Source: Stomoxys calcitrans (lineage: Eukaryota; Arthropoda; Insecta; Diptera; Muscidae). Taken from it: DNA of 64,000 bases. Below the pieces are notes generated by a model, which saw nothing but the letters and a program-made list of their open reading frames with translations, was not told the DNA's origin and did not search any database. The stretch spans positions 70,231,227 to 70,295,226 of the forward strand of contig NC_081556.1 of NCBI RefSeq assembly GCF_963082655.1. The letters are read 5' to 3'. Below are positions 43,501 to 55,804 of this stretch, one piece after another. Position 1 is the first letter of the stretch. The number at the start of each line of letters is the position of its first letter. The position numbers and the translations under genes were made by a program.

Positions 43501-46500
43501 GTCCCCAGCCTTTAAGTTAAGGTGGCGTTTCCGACTCGGATTCAGACAGCGACAGTGTCAATGAAACAGTAATCCCAGCCGAATCGAGAGATATGGAGCG
43601 AGATGACGGCAGAGGTGTGCTATGGCTTTGCTAAGCTCACAAGCAGACCGGGAAAGCGATCCGAGGCACGGCGAAAGAGACAGAGGAGTAGAGCAAGAGA
43701 GGAGTACCGGCAGCGCAATCGGGCGAAAATGCTGGAAGGGATGGAAGGGAACTGACACTCCAAGCACTTCTACGGAAGCTGGAAAGAGGATCAGATCTCC
43801 TGGAGAGCATAACACTGCTAATATGCTGAAGAAGAAAAAGATCTTCCCGATTTCAAGTACTCTGATAAGACCAAGCCAGACCCCCCCAATGAGACACCAG
43901 ATTGTGCCCTATGGAGGGAAACAAAGTTGGAACAGCAACGAAGGATGGGGAAGATGGTTACTGAAAAAGGTAAGGAACCGCCCTCTTACGCCGGAGTGGC
44001 AAGAAAGCACAACACAGATGAGATTACTTTTGCTGTCATCGATATCGGCTATGCATCCGGTAGGATTCCACCAGATCGCCGGTCTCAAGTGAGGCATTTG
44101 GTAAACGATCGGGTAATCGAACATGTACTGAACTTTGAAGGGGGTCCACCCATACGATTTATGAGTTGTGAGCATAGAGGGGATCTCGTAACGCTGGGCT
44201 GTGTACACGCTCCCTAGGGCGCAAAGCTCGAACTTGTGAGAAAGATGGACATCCCACAGATCACAAAGGTGACGGTCTTCATCAAGGATGTGGGCGCCGA
44301 ATTCGCGACGGAACGCATGATGGTAGTCTTAAATAAGCAAAACCATGAGTTGGTCGTGGAGAAATGGGAGGTTTTCCACAGGGCGGAGAAGAAGGAAGAA
44401 ACTCTCCTTGTGGCGAGCATTGATCAAGTCTCCGTGACAAGTTTGGCCGTCTTTTTCAGAATTGGGAAGACTAGGATAGGAAAATATCCTCATATTGAGC
44501 CATTAGGCGGTGCAGTGTCGCCTAACCGATAGGGGGCCGACGACGAGATTATCACCGTATCCATTAATATTGGAAAGACTAGCATAGGTAAAGATCCTAA
44601 TACTTAAACACCAGGCAGTGCAGGGGCGAGAGACCCAACACAGCCTAATTAACAGGGACCCGACAACGGAACCATGAACGACTTTCTCGAGATTAGGAAG
44701 TCTAGGATAGATAAAGGTTCTAATGCGGAAACATCAGGCAGTGCAGTGACGGAGAACCCAATGACGCCTAACGCACAGGGAGCCTACGATGAGACCATAA
44801 CCTACTCCCAAGAAGCCCATTTACTCAAGATTTGTAAGACTAGTATAGGCAAAGATCCTTATATTGGAACATCAGGCAGTGCAGGGACGGAAGACTCAAT
44901 ACAGCCTAACGAACAGGGGCCCCAATGACGGAACCATTACCGACTTTCTCAAGATTCGGAAGACTAGGATATGCAAAGATCCTAATATTAAAACATCAGG
45001 CAGTGCAGTGACTGGAAACTCAATGCAGCCTAAAGAACAGGGAGCAGACGATGAGACCATAACTTACTCCCAAGAAGCCCATCTAATGGAGGACCATTGA
45101 TTGAGGTTATCCAGATAAACCTCCACCGGAGCGAGACAGCTACTCACGCTCTGAAGGAGAAAATCAGCAAGGGCAACATTAATATAGCCTTAATCAGGAG
45201 TCATGAACGACCCGGAACAAAGTGTCTGGACTGAACTATATCAACTACCAGTTATTCTGAGCAAACACTGGCACCCGGCCGAGGACCTGCGTTATTTGTC
45301 ATAAATTTTTAAATTATGTATTTTCCCCATAGTTGATGCAGTGATGAGACAGGGACACAGTGGAGCATCCCTGACATCAGTTTATCTGCCTTTCGATTCT
45401 CCGACACCGCTACCTACGTCGGAGCTGCAACGGTTGGTGAGGAAAGTGAAACAGACGACATAATAAACAGGGCCAAGCCCTGGCAGAATTCTTGAATACT
45501 AACGACCTAATAACACTTAATATTGGTAACACTACCTTTGTAAATGGGATTAAGGAGGAGGTTTTAGATGTGACAATATGTTCGGAAAATCTAATCAATG
45601 AGTTTTAGGATTGGAGGGTCTCCATGCAGCATTCCTTCTCAGTCTATCGCTATATTAAGTTTAGAATAGCACGGTTAGCGCCGAGTCCGATAAGCTTACC
45701 TTATAAGTTCAAAACCAACTGGCCAAAATTCGAGAGACTACTCTGAAGAAGACTTGGGCAAGATAATTTAGATTGTCCAAGCATAGAAGACATTGAAGAC
45801 AATGTCAACAGGATTACGAATGCAAAATTTGGATCTTTCGAAGATAGTTGTCCTTTTCGAGAAAGGAAACCAGTCAGAGAAAAACCCTGGATGTCTGGAG
45901 GTCCACAGAATTTACAACAGAACACGTCTTAAAAAAACAGAAGTTTATTTGGATTTGTATTACACACGGCTCAAGGAATTCAACAAGATTATCAGAGCGG
46001 CAAAACATGCCTGCTGGAAAAATTTGTTTCGAACAGTTCGATACCGTTAATGACGCCGCCAAGGTGAAAAAGTTTCTCTCAAAACTCCATGTCCAAACTG
46101 AAACGTTAGTAGACGACAGAAACAATGGAGGGCGTGTTAAGCTTTTGATGAAAATGCATTTTCCACAGGATACGACGGGACTCACGGAGACAGCGGAATC
46201 TTGGAATAATGATGGAATATTTCCGGCGTTAATAAAACAAAAATCCAAAAACGTCCCTATTTCAAGGGAAGGTCGGTGGAAACTGTCCTGCATGAAGTTG
46301 TGCATAAAATAGAAGAATCCTTCGATGCTAAGACGTACACATTGGCGGTTTGCATTGAAATCGAGGGGGCATTTAAAGATGTGCGGACCGACACATTGAT
46401 CCAATCCTTAGACTAGTACCGCGTGGACCGGGTTCTTAGAGACTGGATAAACCATATGGAAAGGAACATGTGGATAGATTGCGGCTCTCATGATATAAAA

Positions 46501-47720
46501 ATAAGGGTGAATGTGGATCTTGTTTATGGCATATGGTTAGACCCAGGGGTCTTAATGTTAACCCAGAGAAGACGGAAATATACCTGTTTACGAGAAGGCC
46601 ATAGGAGGACCAATTTGACGCACCACGTTTTCTCAACAAAACGATTTCGATATTCAGGGACGTACTGAGAAGGCTTCCAGATGTTGGACACTAGGATCGA
46701 AATGGGACCTTAATCCGAGGACAGTCCACTGGCTACAGAAGCGTGATTAGACCAATTCTACAATACTTACGCCTCAGTAGTTTGTGGGCTGCTATGGAGA
46801 AAAAGTGCAACGAAAGGACCATGCAACAAGTTCAGAGAACATGTTGTCTTGGCATAGGGGGAGCGATGAGGACCACTCCCACTAGGGCACCGAAGTCTAT
46901 TCTAGCTATTCGACTCATTGACATACAGATTAAATGAGAGGCAGCCACTACGGCTGAGAAACTTAAGGCGATGGTACAATAAATTGAGGATGGAAGCATC
47001 TCATACCATCGCGGTGTAATCGAGGCGACGATAGCAAACCTGGAAGGAAGGAAAAGGGACAGAGTGGGCCTGGGGGTTTACATTGAAAACCCAGGGACTT
47101 AGAACGATTTTAGGCTGCCTGGAACAGGGGCAAACATCTTTACGGACAGTAAAATGGCCACAAGGGCAATAACAACCAATACGGTAAGGTCACTAACAGT
47201 CTTGCAGTGTAAGAAGGAGATTAACGCTATATCTAAGGATGGCACAATCTGCATTATATGGCAGTGAAGGCCAGATAACTACCGTCGATCAACTTGGTTA
47301 ACCCAAAGTCTTTCGGGTATACGCAGTCCAATTTAAGGGCGTGGGCGACAAACGCGAAATAGTCTGTAGGACGTCGAAAATCCTATGGGGTGATCCGGAT
47401 CGTGAGAGAACGAGTCTATTACTGAAAGGAAGTAAAAGGGAGGTCAGTATAGCTTTTGGTGTCATAACGGCACACATAGGACTACGAGCTCACTTATGCA
47501 AAATCGGTGCGGCAAGTGATAGCATGTGGGGAAGATGATGAGACGTTGGAGCATGTCATTGCCCGGCTTGCGCGGCTAACAGACACCTGTACTTAAGTGC
47601 GGACACGAAACCAGGCATGAACTAACTAAGGGGAGTGGTAAAGAAAACAATTAAGGATTTTCTAAGTAGCTCGGAATTCTTAACTTAAAATTTTCTTTTT
47701 CGAGGTTACTTTTTAGCTGT
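43500..47720 (+). pseudogene. Decayed RNase-H LINE, nearly full length
   Basis: Plus-strand blocks in the order expected for a two-ORF LINE. ORF1-like: FAVIDIGYASGRIPPDRRSQV, VLNFEGGPPIRFMSCEHRGDLVTLGC (44,030-44,215). A repeated tract follows (44,480-45,110). Then an endonuclease start IEVIQINLHRSETATHALKE (45,105), a pre-RT stretch LKEFNKIIRAAKHACWKNLF (45,975), RT remnant LAVCIEIEGAFKDVRTDTLIQSL, the RT C-terminus GAMRTTPTRAPKSILAIRLIDIQIK, and an RNase H piece (IFTDSKMATRAITTNTVRSLTVLQCKKE). Many stops and frameshifts; no catalytic YADD seen. Dead. Confidence 0.75.
44480..45110 (+). repeat. Imperfect tandem repeats inside LINE ORF1 region
   Basis: About four units built on (RI)GK(T/S)RI-KDPNI-TSGSAVTE(D/N)SM-PNEQG and, in alternate units, DETITYSQEAHL. 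DNA landmarks: acatcaggcagtgcag at 44,730, 44,868 and 44,994. Spacing is about 130-140 bp. Confidence 0.75.
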
Positions 47721-47744
47721 TTTAAGGGCATGCGGCGGATTAAT

Positions 47745-47990
47745 ATCTGCCCCCTCTTTTCAACCTAAGTCAAACTCTTGCATTTTGGGTAAACAAAGTT
47801 GGGTATCATCTTACGGTCATCTTTGAAGAAGTACCGTCCAATGATGCCAGCAACCCACACACCGTAGTTCTTGCAATGCTTCGGGCTGATCTTCACTCCA
47901 AATTCGACAATTTTGCTTATTTACGTACCCCGTAATAATAAAATTCAATAATTTCCAAGTGTTGTTCGTTTGTAAGATGATTCATGGTTA
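47745..47990 (-). pseudogene. Internally deleted mariner-like transposase
   Basis: Starts MNHLTNEQHLEIIEFYY (minus, at about 47,985), the N-terminal helix-turn-helix region. It passes abruptly into NKQNCRIWSEDQPEALQEL and, in another frame, VAGIIGRYFFKDD, segments from the catalytic half of IS630/mariner transposases. Most of the DNA-binding and first catalytic region is missing. Non-functional; possibly a short non-autonomous derivative. Terminal repeats were not located. Confidence 0.7.
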
Positions 47991-49915
47991 AATTATAAAC
48001 CAAACTGAAGATGTTGGACAGTGAAACAAAACACGAAACGTGCGTGAGCTGTTTAAACTAGTGTTGTCAAAAAGATAATAGCCAAAAAATCACCTTTAAT
48101 ATAGCATTTAGTTTATTGGGATCACAAGAAAAAGGTGAAGAGCATGCATTCAAAAAAAAAAAAAAAAAAAAAAGAAAGTTCATTGGGACTCTTCAACAAC
48201 CATACGTTCGTCAACATTGTTTGCAAAAATAAAGGAAGAGGGCTATGATTTTCCATCACGAAGAAAGATTAGAGCAATTGTTTTCAATCATAGAGTAAAC
48301 TATGAATTTCCATTACACGAAATCTTGGGTCAGGTGTTATACATAGATAGTATGTACGTGTGTTACTGCATTCATTTCATTCTGAAGGATGATAAAAAAA
48401 TCTGAGTGTATGCGTTTTTCGTTCGTTGTGTGATTCCTTTGAAAACTTAGGCCAATTTTATTGCCAATACAGAACGCGCCCAACGGAAGCGGATATTTTG
48501 TTTACTTATTTAAGTCAGTGAGGCTGTTTTTGTAGCGCCTATTCGAATACAAGCAGGACAACCGCAAAACAAATGGGCGTAGTCCTACTTGGACTTAATG
48601 TTTTCCTTTGGCGCATTCGCTCCAGCTGAAGAAATACACAATTATTTGGCAACCGGATGTTGCATTGACGAAAACAATGAAACACCACAGGAAGAAATCA
48701 ACTCTCGGTTCGTATTCATTTTGTTTTGTTTTCAATTTTATAAATTTTGGGGCTATATAAACAAAAACAAATTCATAATGCGGGTGTTGTCTTGGGGGTT
48801 GCAGCATTGGAAGTAAAACGCGGGTGTTTCTTTGCAACCGTAGTCGCAGTCTTCCGCTGTTGCTTTTGGGTCGTTTTTCCACTTCCTTTGTATATCAAAC
48901 GGAAAACTACATAACCGTTATTTATGACCGCAATGACTTGTCCCAGCAAACAAACAGCCGCAAGAAAATTACGGCTAAATTGTTCAGTGCTCACCATGCT
49001 GCCTCCTTGGCACCGTCCTTTCACTTGTGTTCTTTTTCTTGGTGTCCTGGCGTATGAACATTTCCCCAAACAAACAAACAAACATGAACGCTTACCCGCA
49101 CAAACACACACGATGTCACATAGTGTAGTTGTACATCCTGCGCTAGGATTCGCATTCGTAGTGAATATTTATCGCAATAATGAGAGTTTATATTTTGTAC
49201 CGAGGGGACCTTTGTTGTCGTAAGTTTGATATTCCGTCTGCCTATTAGGAAGAACGAACGAGAAAGCCTTGTGTGTGGAGCACCAACATCATCGGTGCCT
49301 AAGATCCTTTTTTACTCGTTCTTTCTTATTTTGTGTTTTTCGCTGCCGTTTAGTTTGTTTGCTGCTTTGCCAGAGCATTTAGTTTGAATCGCACAGTCAC
49401 TTTCTGGTCTTAATAGTCCTTATGAATGGAAATATTCTCTTGAGCATAATATTGTGTCCATAACTGAGGAAGTATCAAAGGATTTTCATATCATTTGTAC
49501 AGAAAGTCACTTCGGAATAGCATTGTTTGAATTGCAACAGCAACCAAACAGCAAAAGTAGGGGTCGGCAGTGGGGAGAAACTAAACGCTTCGAAAAACAA
49601 CCAACGAATATAAAACCCACTAACATAATGTACTGTGCAAGGAGAGGGATATGTACAAACAAAACATTATATGGGCTGACATTTTTGCCTTGAAGACTTT
49701 GCGCCAATAAAGGTTGTCAGAAAGGAATTCTTGCTTTTTGAAACATCTCTTATTCACTTTTACATACATCAAAAAATTGTCGCATGTTAGAAATATTATG
49801 GCGATCTGTTACCGATAACCTGTGCCGTCACAACGCGCAGTGACCCCAACGACAAAAAAGTGGAAACAAGTTTAAAATTTTGTATCTAATGTTTCTAGTG
49901 GTAGGTTCTAGTCAT
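47991..49915. other. Unassigned 1.9 kb
   Basis: No known domain. Poly(A) run at 48,152-48,173. A 75-codon plus frame at 48,589-48,816 (GAFAPAEEIHNYLATGCCIDENN) ends in low-complexity sequence and has no recognisable homologue. Best treated as non-coding or an orphan exon. Confidence 0.35.
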
Positions 49916-49918
49916 TTT

Positions 49919-50300
49919 CAAACCCACCACCGAAGGATGGGGGTATATTCATTTTGTCATTCCGTTTGCAACACATCAAAATATCCATTTCCGACCCTAT
50001 AAAGTATATTTCATCAGCGTAAAAATCAAAGACGATCTAGACATGTCCGTCCGTCTGTCTGTTGAAATCACACTACAGTCTTTAAAAATAGAGATATTGA
50101 GCTCAAATTTCGCACAGATTCTTTTTTTTCATAAGCAGATAAAGTTCGAAGATGGGCTATATCGGACTATATCTTGATATAGTCCCTATATTGACGAATC
50201 GGTCGTTTTAGGGTCTTAGGCCCATAAAAGCCAAATTTATTATCCGATTTTGCTGAAATTTTGGACAGTGAGTTGCGTTAGGCCCTTCAACATTCTTCGT
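49919..50300 (-). repeat. Cassette B, head truncated
   Basis: Tail aacccaccaccgaaggatgggggtatattcattttgtc, cctataaagtatatttc, agacatgtccgtccgtctgtctg, then one and a half monomers ending cccttcaacattcttcgtgac. Confidence 0.85.
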
Positions 50301-50451
50301 GACTTATTTTATTAAGGAATAGCTTGGCTATCGGGAACCTTAAACGACGTACACTTAGAAAATGGTGCGCATAAAATAATGTAAAACACTTGTTCAAAAT
50401 AAATTAGCAAATTTTAATCTGCAAATGCAAATTTTGGCAAAAAACATTCCA

Positions 50452-50735
50452 CTAAGGAACAGGGGCAAACTTCTCACATATCAATGAGTGCAGTCCGTTT
50501 CAAGTTTAAGCTCAATGATAAGGAGCGTCGTTTTTATAGCCAAGTCCGAACGGCATGCCGCAGTGCGACACCTCTTTGGAGAGAAGTTTTACATGGCATA
50601 GTACCACACAAATGTTGCCAGCATTAGGAGGGGGAAAATCACCGCTGAAAAATTTTCTGATGGTCTCGCCAGGATTCGAACCCAGGCGTTTGGCGTCATA
50701 GGCGGACATGCTAACTTCTGCGCTGCTGTGGTTAA
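50452..50735 (-). mobile_element. tRNA-derived SINE
   Basis: Reverse complement of the SINE at 26,614. Box B complement GGATTCGAACC at about 50,672, head end tctgcgctgctgtgg at 50,735, body gcgacacctctttggagagaagttttacatggcatag. Differences are few, so it is fairly young. No target duplication was found. Confidence 0.85.
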
Positions 50736-50739
50736 AATT

Positions 50740-51489
50740 TGATTAAAACAAGGAAAAACTGCAAACTTTTAGTAAGTTTTCCTCATCTGTAATTACTTCA
50801 TTAACAAGGGTTTGGGAACTCATAACACTTAACCAAGTTTCTTCTCAATAAGTTAAATATCCTATAGTTTATTTACCCAATATAAACATGTTGTTATGGT
50901 GAGTTCAACGCTTCCTATAAACAAATATTCTTCAATTTGTGTAAATGTTCGTTCAAAATAGTTTTCGAATTTCTCAAATTTGAGTATAATTGAATAAATT
51001 TAATTCAATTACAAGTTTTAACTTAAAATTTTGTTTAAAATAAACTTAGGTTGACAGATTTTTTAGCAGAAATGACTAAATCCATTTTTCTCAGTAATAC
51101 CACACATAGCTTAAATGCAATTATAAAGCAGCTTTTTAAACACGTTGTTTGTAAGTCATACAATAATCACATGATTAAAAACGTAGAATATCATAATACA
51201 AGAACGTTTGATTTGTGACTTTATATAGGATAAATGGATCCATGTTAGAAACTCTACATAAAATAACCTTAGAAACTTTTAAAGGTTTATTAATGACGTA
51301 AATTCTTATTTAAAAAGGAAAATCCGCATTTTACATTTTACTCTATTTACCTGTGCTGTTCAGTTAAGCCTCATGCGCCGACAAAAAGGCGTCAACAACA
51401 CGCACACAGGTAATAGCTGAAAACTAGGCAAATAATATTTTCCATTCTTGTGTCAGAAAATAATTACACGAAGAAATTTAATATGCTGC
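50740..51489. other. AT-rich DNA, no gene
   Basis: Low-complexity AT-rich sequence. Nothing recognisable until the LINE at 51,490. Confidence 0.4.
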
Positions 51490-53010
51490 AGTGATATAGC
51501 AGAAATTAGTTGTAATCGCCTCCGAATCGAATAAGCTTCCATGAACAGCTTTGACGCCCTTTCTGATTCCATTACAAATATTTTGGAGGATTTTCCGGGC
51601 AGTGAAATCGTTGTCGCTGGGGATTTCCATGTCCACAACTCCTCCTGGCTTTCCCAATCAAGTCATTCGACTCCTGAGGGCGTTGAGTATTTCGCTGCGC
51701 ACAATGGTTTGGCGCAACTAGTGATCGAACCGACACATATCGCATGTGTCCCAGGGCACCAAAATAATACTCTTGACCTTTTTTAACTTCACACCCTGAA
51801 AAGTATGAAGTTATTACTCTTGCACCTCTTGGTAACTCCGATCACTGCATTGTTTCAGCATCTTTTTCGTATTCTGCTCTTCGTACTGCTTCCTCGCCAG
51901 TCCCGAAGCGGTTAATATTTTTATACGAAAAAGCACGTTGAGCTGAGCTCAATGGGATCTTTCAGCATTTTAATTGGAAACTATGTTTTCTTGATGACGA
52001 TATAAATGCTACTGCTGAAATGATTGAAAAGATAATTTTAAATGGAATGAAGACATTTATTCCAGTTAAGATTATAACGTTCACTGACCCGGTTTATAAG
52101 GCTAACCTGTTGGCTGATATATTTGTAGGGAACTTTTCCCTGCCGGATAGCAATCAACCACTCCCCTCAATTGAAAATATATCTGGCATCATGCCCCAAA
52201 TATTTTATCGAACTCGCAGAGTTAAAAGGGTTCTTGAAAATCTAGACGTAAATAAATCCCCGTTCCCGGATGGCATATCAAAACTTGTCTTACGTAAGTG
52301 TTCTTCGACGCTCGCTCGTCCATTACGCAACCTTTTCAACCTTGCCTACCGTACGGGAGTCTTCCCGGCGCGTTGGAAGTTTGCGAACATTTTGCCAATA
52401 CCCAAGAAGAGTGAGGCAAACAACCCTGCGAATTATCGGCCAATTGCGATATGCTCCGCCCTCTCCAAGGTCATGGAGAGCATGGTTAATCACCATCTCA
52501 TAAAGTACTTAGAGTCTAATGGCCTTCTTGGCAACCAACAGTATGGATTCCGCAGAAATCGCTCTACGGGTGACCTCATGGCACTTCTGTCGGAACGTTG
52601 GAATCGCTCAATCCACCAGTTTGGTGAGAGTAAGGTTGTGGCTTTGGATATCTCCAAAGCATTTGATATGGTCTGGCACGGTGCACTACTATCCAACTCT
52701 ATTGCCTCCCTTCATCATCGCCGCAATGTGGGTTGTTTGGCGCTGTTCTATCGGTACTTTCATGGTGTGTGTTCGTCTGTTATTCGTCTTCTTATTCCTG
52801 ATGTAAGGATGTATGTCAGGAGTACATTCCAGGAACTCACACCCGTTTGTAATTGATTGGCCAGCGGACCGCACAATGCATTATAAAGAGAATTCTTATT
52901 TAGCCCGAACCGTTCGTATGAGGAATCGATTTCCGGCTAATGTTTTTCCCACCCACTTTGACATCCAAAGATTTAAGCACTAATGGATAAGCACTAATGG
53001 ATAAGAGATG
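51490..53010 (+). pseudogene. Jockey-group LINE, internally deleted
   Basis: Endonuclease C-terminal part: EIVVAGDFHVHNSSWL and EPTHIACVPGHQNNTLDLF (51,600-51,780). After decay, RT: LENLDVNKSPFPDGIS, PIPKKSEANNPANYRPIAICSALSKVME, NQQYGFRRNRSTGDLMALL, VVALDISKAFDMVWH (52,020-52,690), i.e. RT motifs up to the first Asp block. It then jumps to a C-terminal end (ENSYLARTVRMRNRFPANVFPTHFDIQRFK, 52,885-52,980). The YADD segment is deleted. The 278-codon frame has no catalytic centre. Confidence 0.8.
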
Positions 53011-53014
53011 CTAT

Positions 53015-53518
53015 TTTATTGGAGCTATATCAAGTTATGGTCCAATTCGGACTATAAAATCAAATGTTGAAGACCACAGTAAGTAATTGCGTACAATTTC
53101 AGCCAATTCGGATAAGAATTACATCCTATAGGCGCTCAAAAAGTAAAATCGGTCTAAATGGGAGCTATATCAGGCTATAGACCGATTCAGACAATATCTG
53201 ACCCGTATGTTAAAGGTCACAGGAGAAGCCGTCGTACAAAATTTCAACCAAATCGGATAAGAAATGCGCCCTCTAGGGGTTTAGTAAATATTACCGAGAG
53301 ATCAGTTTCTATGGGAGCTGTGTCAGGTTATAAACCGATTGGGACCATACGCGCATTTGTTGGAAGTCATACCGAAACACTTCATGCAAAATTTCAGCCA
53401 AATCGAATAAGAATTGCGCCCTCTAGTGGCTCAAGAAGTCACGATATAAGAACGGTTTATATGACAGCTATATCAATGCATAGACCATTTACAAGCCCAA
53501 CCGACCTGCACTAATCAA
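53015..53518 (+). repeat. Cassette A, both ends truncated
   Basis: ggagctatatcaagttatggtcc... three monomers with landmarks caaatcggataagaa and cgccctctagtggctcaagaagtc. It ends at caagcccaaccgacctgcactaatcaaaa, before the (GTCY) block, cut by the LINE 3' end at 53,520. Confidence 0.8.
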
Positions 53519-53519
53519 A

Positions 53520-55219
53520 AAGTTAGGTTAGGTTATGTTTAAGTGGCAGTCTGTCATCAGACTCACTTAAACGTTTCCGTCCATTGTGATACCACAGGAA
53601 CAGAAGAAGGAAGGTGCCTTCTAGTACCTACCGTTGAACCATCCAGATTGCTTTAAAAAGCCCAGTAACTTGCGAATGTTCACATCCGCCAAATCAGACA
53701 GGGTCTCAAAGAAATGGAAACCTAAAGTGGAACTTCTTCTTACTGCTAGTGCGGGAAACACACGCAGAAGGTGTTCTATACTCCCTTCTTCTTCGATGGC
53801 CTCACAGCTTCTGCAAAGTCGTTGCTGGCAACCTTCAGTCTGTCAGCATGTTTTCCGATTAGACAGTGACCTGTCATGACAAACACAATGGCCGAGACAT
53901 CTGTATCTGTACGGATTTATACCTATACCACTTTGCTATGGACACATAGAGCTTCCTGAAGTACATCGCTTAGAGCGCTGGGAAACTTCCCCCTAACCGC
54001 AATTGCCACGTAGTAAGCATACGCGACCACTTTTACACCTTTTTCTTCCAGAGACAATAATATATTGTTAATGGCTATAATCCAAATTAGAGGAGACAGT
54101 ACACCTTCTTGAGTTGTTCCTCTGCTGACCCATCTTTTTAGATCCACAGATCCCAAGCCTGCCGTTAGTAAGTAAGTAATTAATAAACTTTTTTACGGTA
54201 GAGTTGATGCCTAGAAACTCCAACTCCTTCATGATTGACGTCGTTTTTACATTATTGAAACCACCTTCAAGGTCAAGAAATGTTACCATTGTATATTCCT
54301 CTATGTAGCCGACGGGTTGCGAAGGGTTGTTTCAGTGACTTTGCCTTTACTATATTAATGCTGTAGCCGCGACAGGCGATCTCCAGGATGACAGACTAAT
54401 AGGACGAAAATGTTTCGCCTTCATGTGGTACGGGTTTCCTCCTTTCGGAATGAAAATGACCAACGTGTCCCTCCATCTCACATGTATATATATGACATTC
54501 TGATACAAGTAAAGTTTATCTCCTTAAGTCTGGGAACCAGTCTATCAGACACCGCTTGAAATTCAACCGCTGATACATCAGCAGGGCTTGGCGACTTAAA
54601 GAAGTCGAAAATTCTTATCGCCCAAAGGTTTTCAGCGAATGCATACCAGTGACACCCTCTTCTGGCGCTAAGCTGTCCGTTAGTGTTTTCTCACTAGACA
54701 TTGTCTATACATTCTCTGACTTCTGAAAATACCCCACCGTAATAGGTCTCGATGACAGAATCTTGCTTAGTCTAGAGGCCTCTGATGTATCCTTCACCGG
54801 GCTGCAGAATTCTACCCAGGATTTGTTCTGAGCATGTTCTGATGTGCATTAGCATCACTTCCTACAATAAGGCTCTTCTTCCCTACAGAAGCGGCTTCAA
54901 CCAGCGACTTCAGGTTTGAAGGCGGCATCTCTGAATCGTGCGCCATATATAGGGAAGCCAGCCAGTAATGAGACTTGTTTATTTCAAGGCTGGCCACTAC
55001 TAAATCTTCATTGCTTAGCGACGGAAGAAGAAAAACATTAAGACTGCCCTTTGCAAGAATACAGGCTCTGTGTCTCCCATTTCCCGTACCCTAGTTTAAA
55101 TCCGGAATTCTTAGTCCTCGAACTATTCCTCCACACACCCATGGTTCCTGGATAAGAACCACGTCAAATCCCCCAGCCATCAGGAGGACCTTTAGTGCAT
55201 GTTTCGGCGTCAGTTAGTG
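53520..55219 (-). pseudogene. RNase-H LINE, internally deleted, minus
   Basis: From 55,219 leftwards: endonuclease start (VLLMAGGFDVVLIQEPWVCGG), SLIVGSDANAHQN (54,850), RT blocks VTFLDLEGGFNNVKTTSI and TQEGVLSPLIWIIAINNILLSLEEKGVKVVAYAYYVAIAVRG. The catalytic Asp pair is replaced by Tyr-Tyr (YAYY), so it is dead. The C-terminal Cys-His region follows and a 3' end reading ccacttaaacataacctaacctaac (minus). The RNase H core is missing. Confidence 0.75.
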
Positions 55220-55223
55220 AAGC

Positions 55224-55766
55224 TGCACAAAATTTGTAGCCTTTTAGGAATTTTGATTAAAATCGGGGAAATTAAGAAACTGCGGGAATACTTCTAATGA
55301 CTGCAGTTTGGCGGGAATAAAACCTTCCTAGAAGAGCAACGAGGGATGTCTTTTTTATTGACAGTGGTGGCAACCAGTGTTCACCTTATAGACTCCGCCG
55401 TAAGTAAAACAAAAACAACACTTGTTAGTACAAGCAATGTGAAGTGTGGGAGGATTGAAACGAGGCTCACCGTTTGATTTCTGGAATGCAATTGAATTTT
55501 TATTCTTCTTTAAACTAGGTACGAACATCAATATGCTTGCCGAAAACCAGTTGCTCTCATTTATTTTGCCGCCCAATCTAAACGAAGGTATTATGAGAGA
55601 GTTTGGATAAAAACTACAAAGCTACAGATTGATGTTCGATAGCAGATAATAATTACATGTTGTTAGTTACTTAAATTCATTGATTGGCAACTATAATCCG
55701 TTATTAATTCAAATAGATACAATTTACATTATGAAGAAGTCAATAAGATTAATGTAAATTTAAACA
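55224..55766 (-). repeat. BEL/Pao 3' LTR (543 bp)
   Basis: Bounded by TG...CA (TGCACAAAATTTG...TTTAAACA on +). By eye identical to 62,982-63,524. An AATAAA on the minus strand (55,354-55,359) is a plausible polyadenylation signal. Target duplication AAGC at 55,220-55,223 pairs with 63,525-63,528. Confidence 0.93.
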
Positions 55767-55804
55767 TACTGGGGGGCCTTTGCATGTATGCAAATAATAG
55801 AGAT

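Noticed and set aside
48589..48816. Novel small protein of 75 codons
   Set aside because: No homology recognised, ends in low-complexity sequence, and an equal-length frame exists on the other strand. Unsupported.
52020..52856. Functional reverse transcriptase gene (278 codons)
   Set aside because: The YADD catalytic segment is deleted and the frame jumps to a different C-terminus, so it is a LINE pseudogene.
53923..54156. Active RT catalytic core
   Set aside because: The expected Asp-Asp pair reads Tyr-Tyr (YAYY) and the surroundings are decayed.
55355..55576. 73-codon frame present twice (also 63,113-63,334)
   Set aside because: It lies wholly inside the BEL LTR and is duplicated only because the LTR is.
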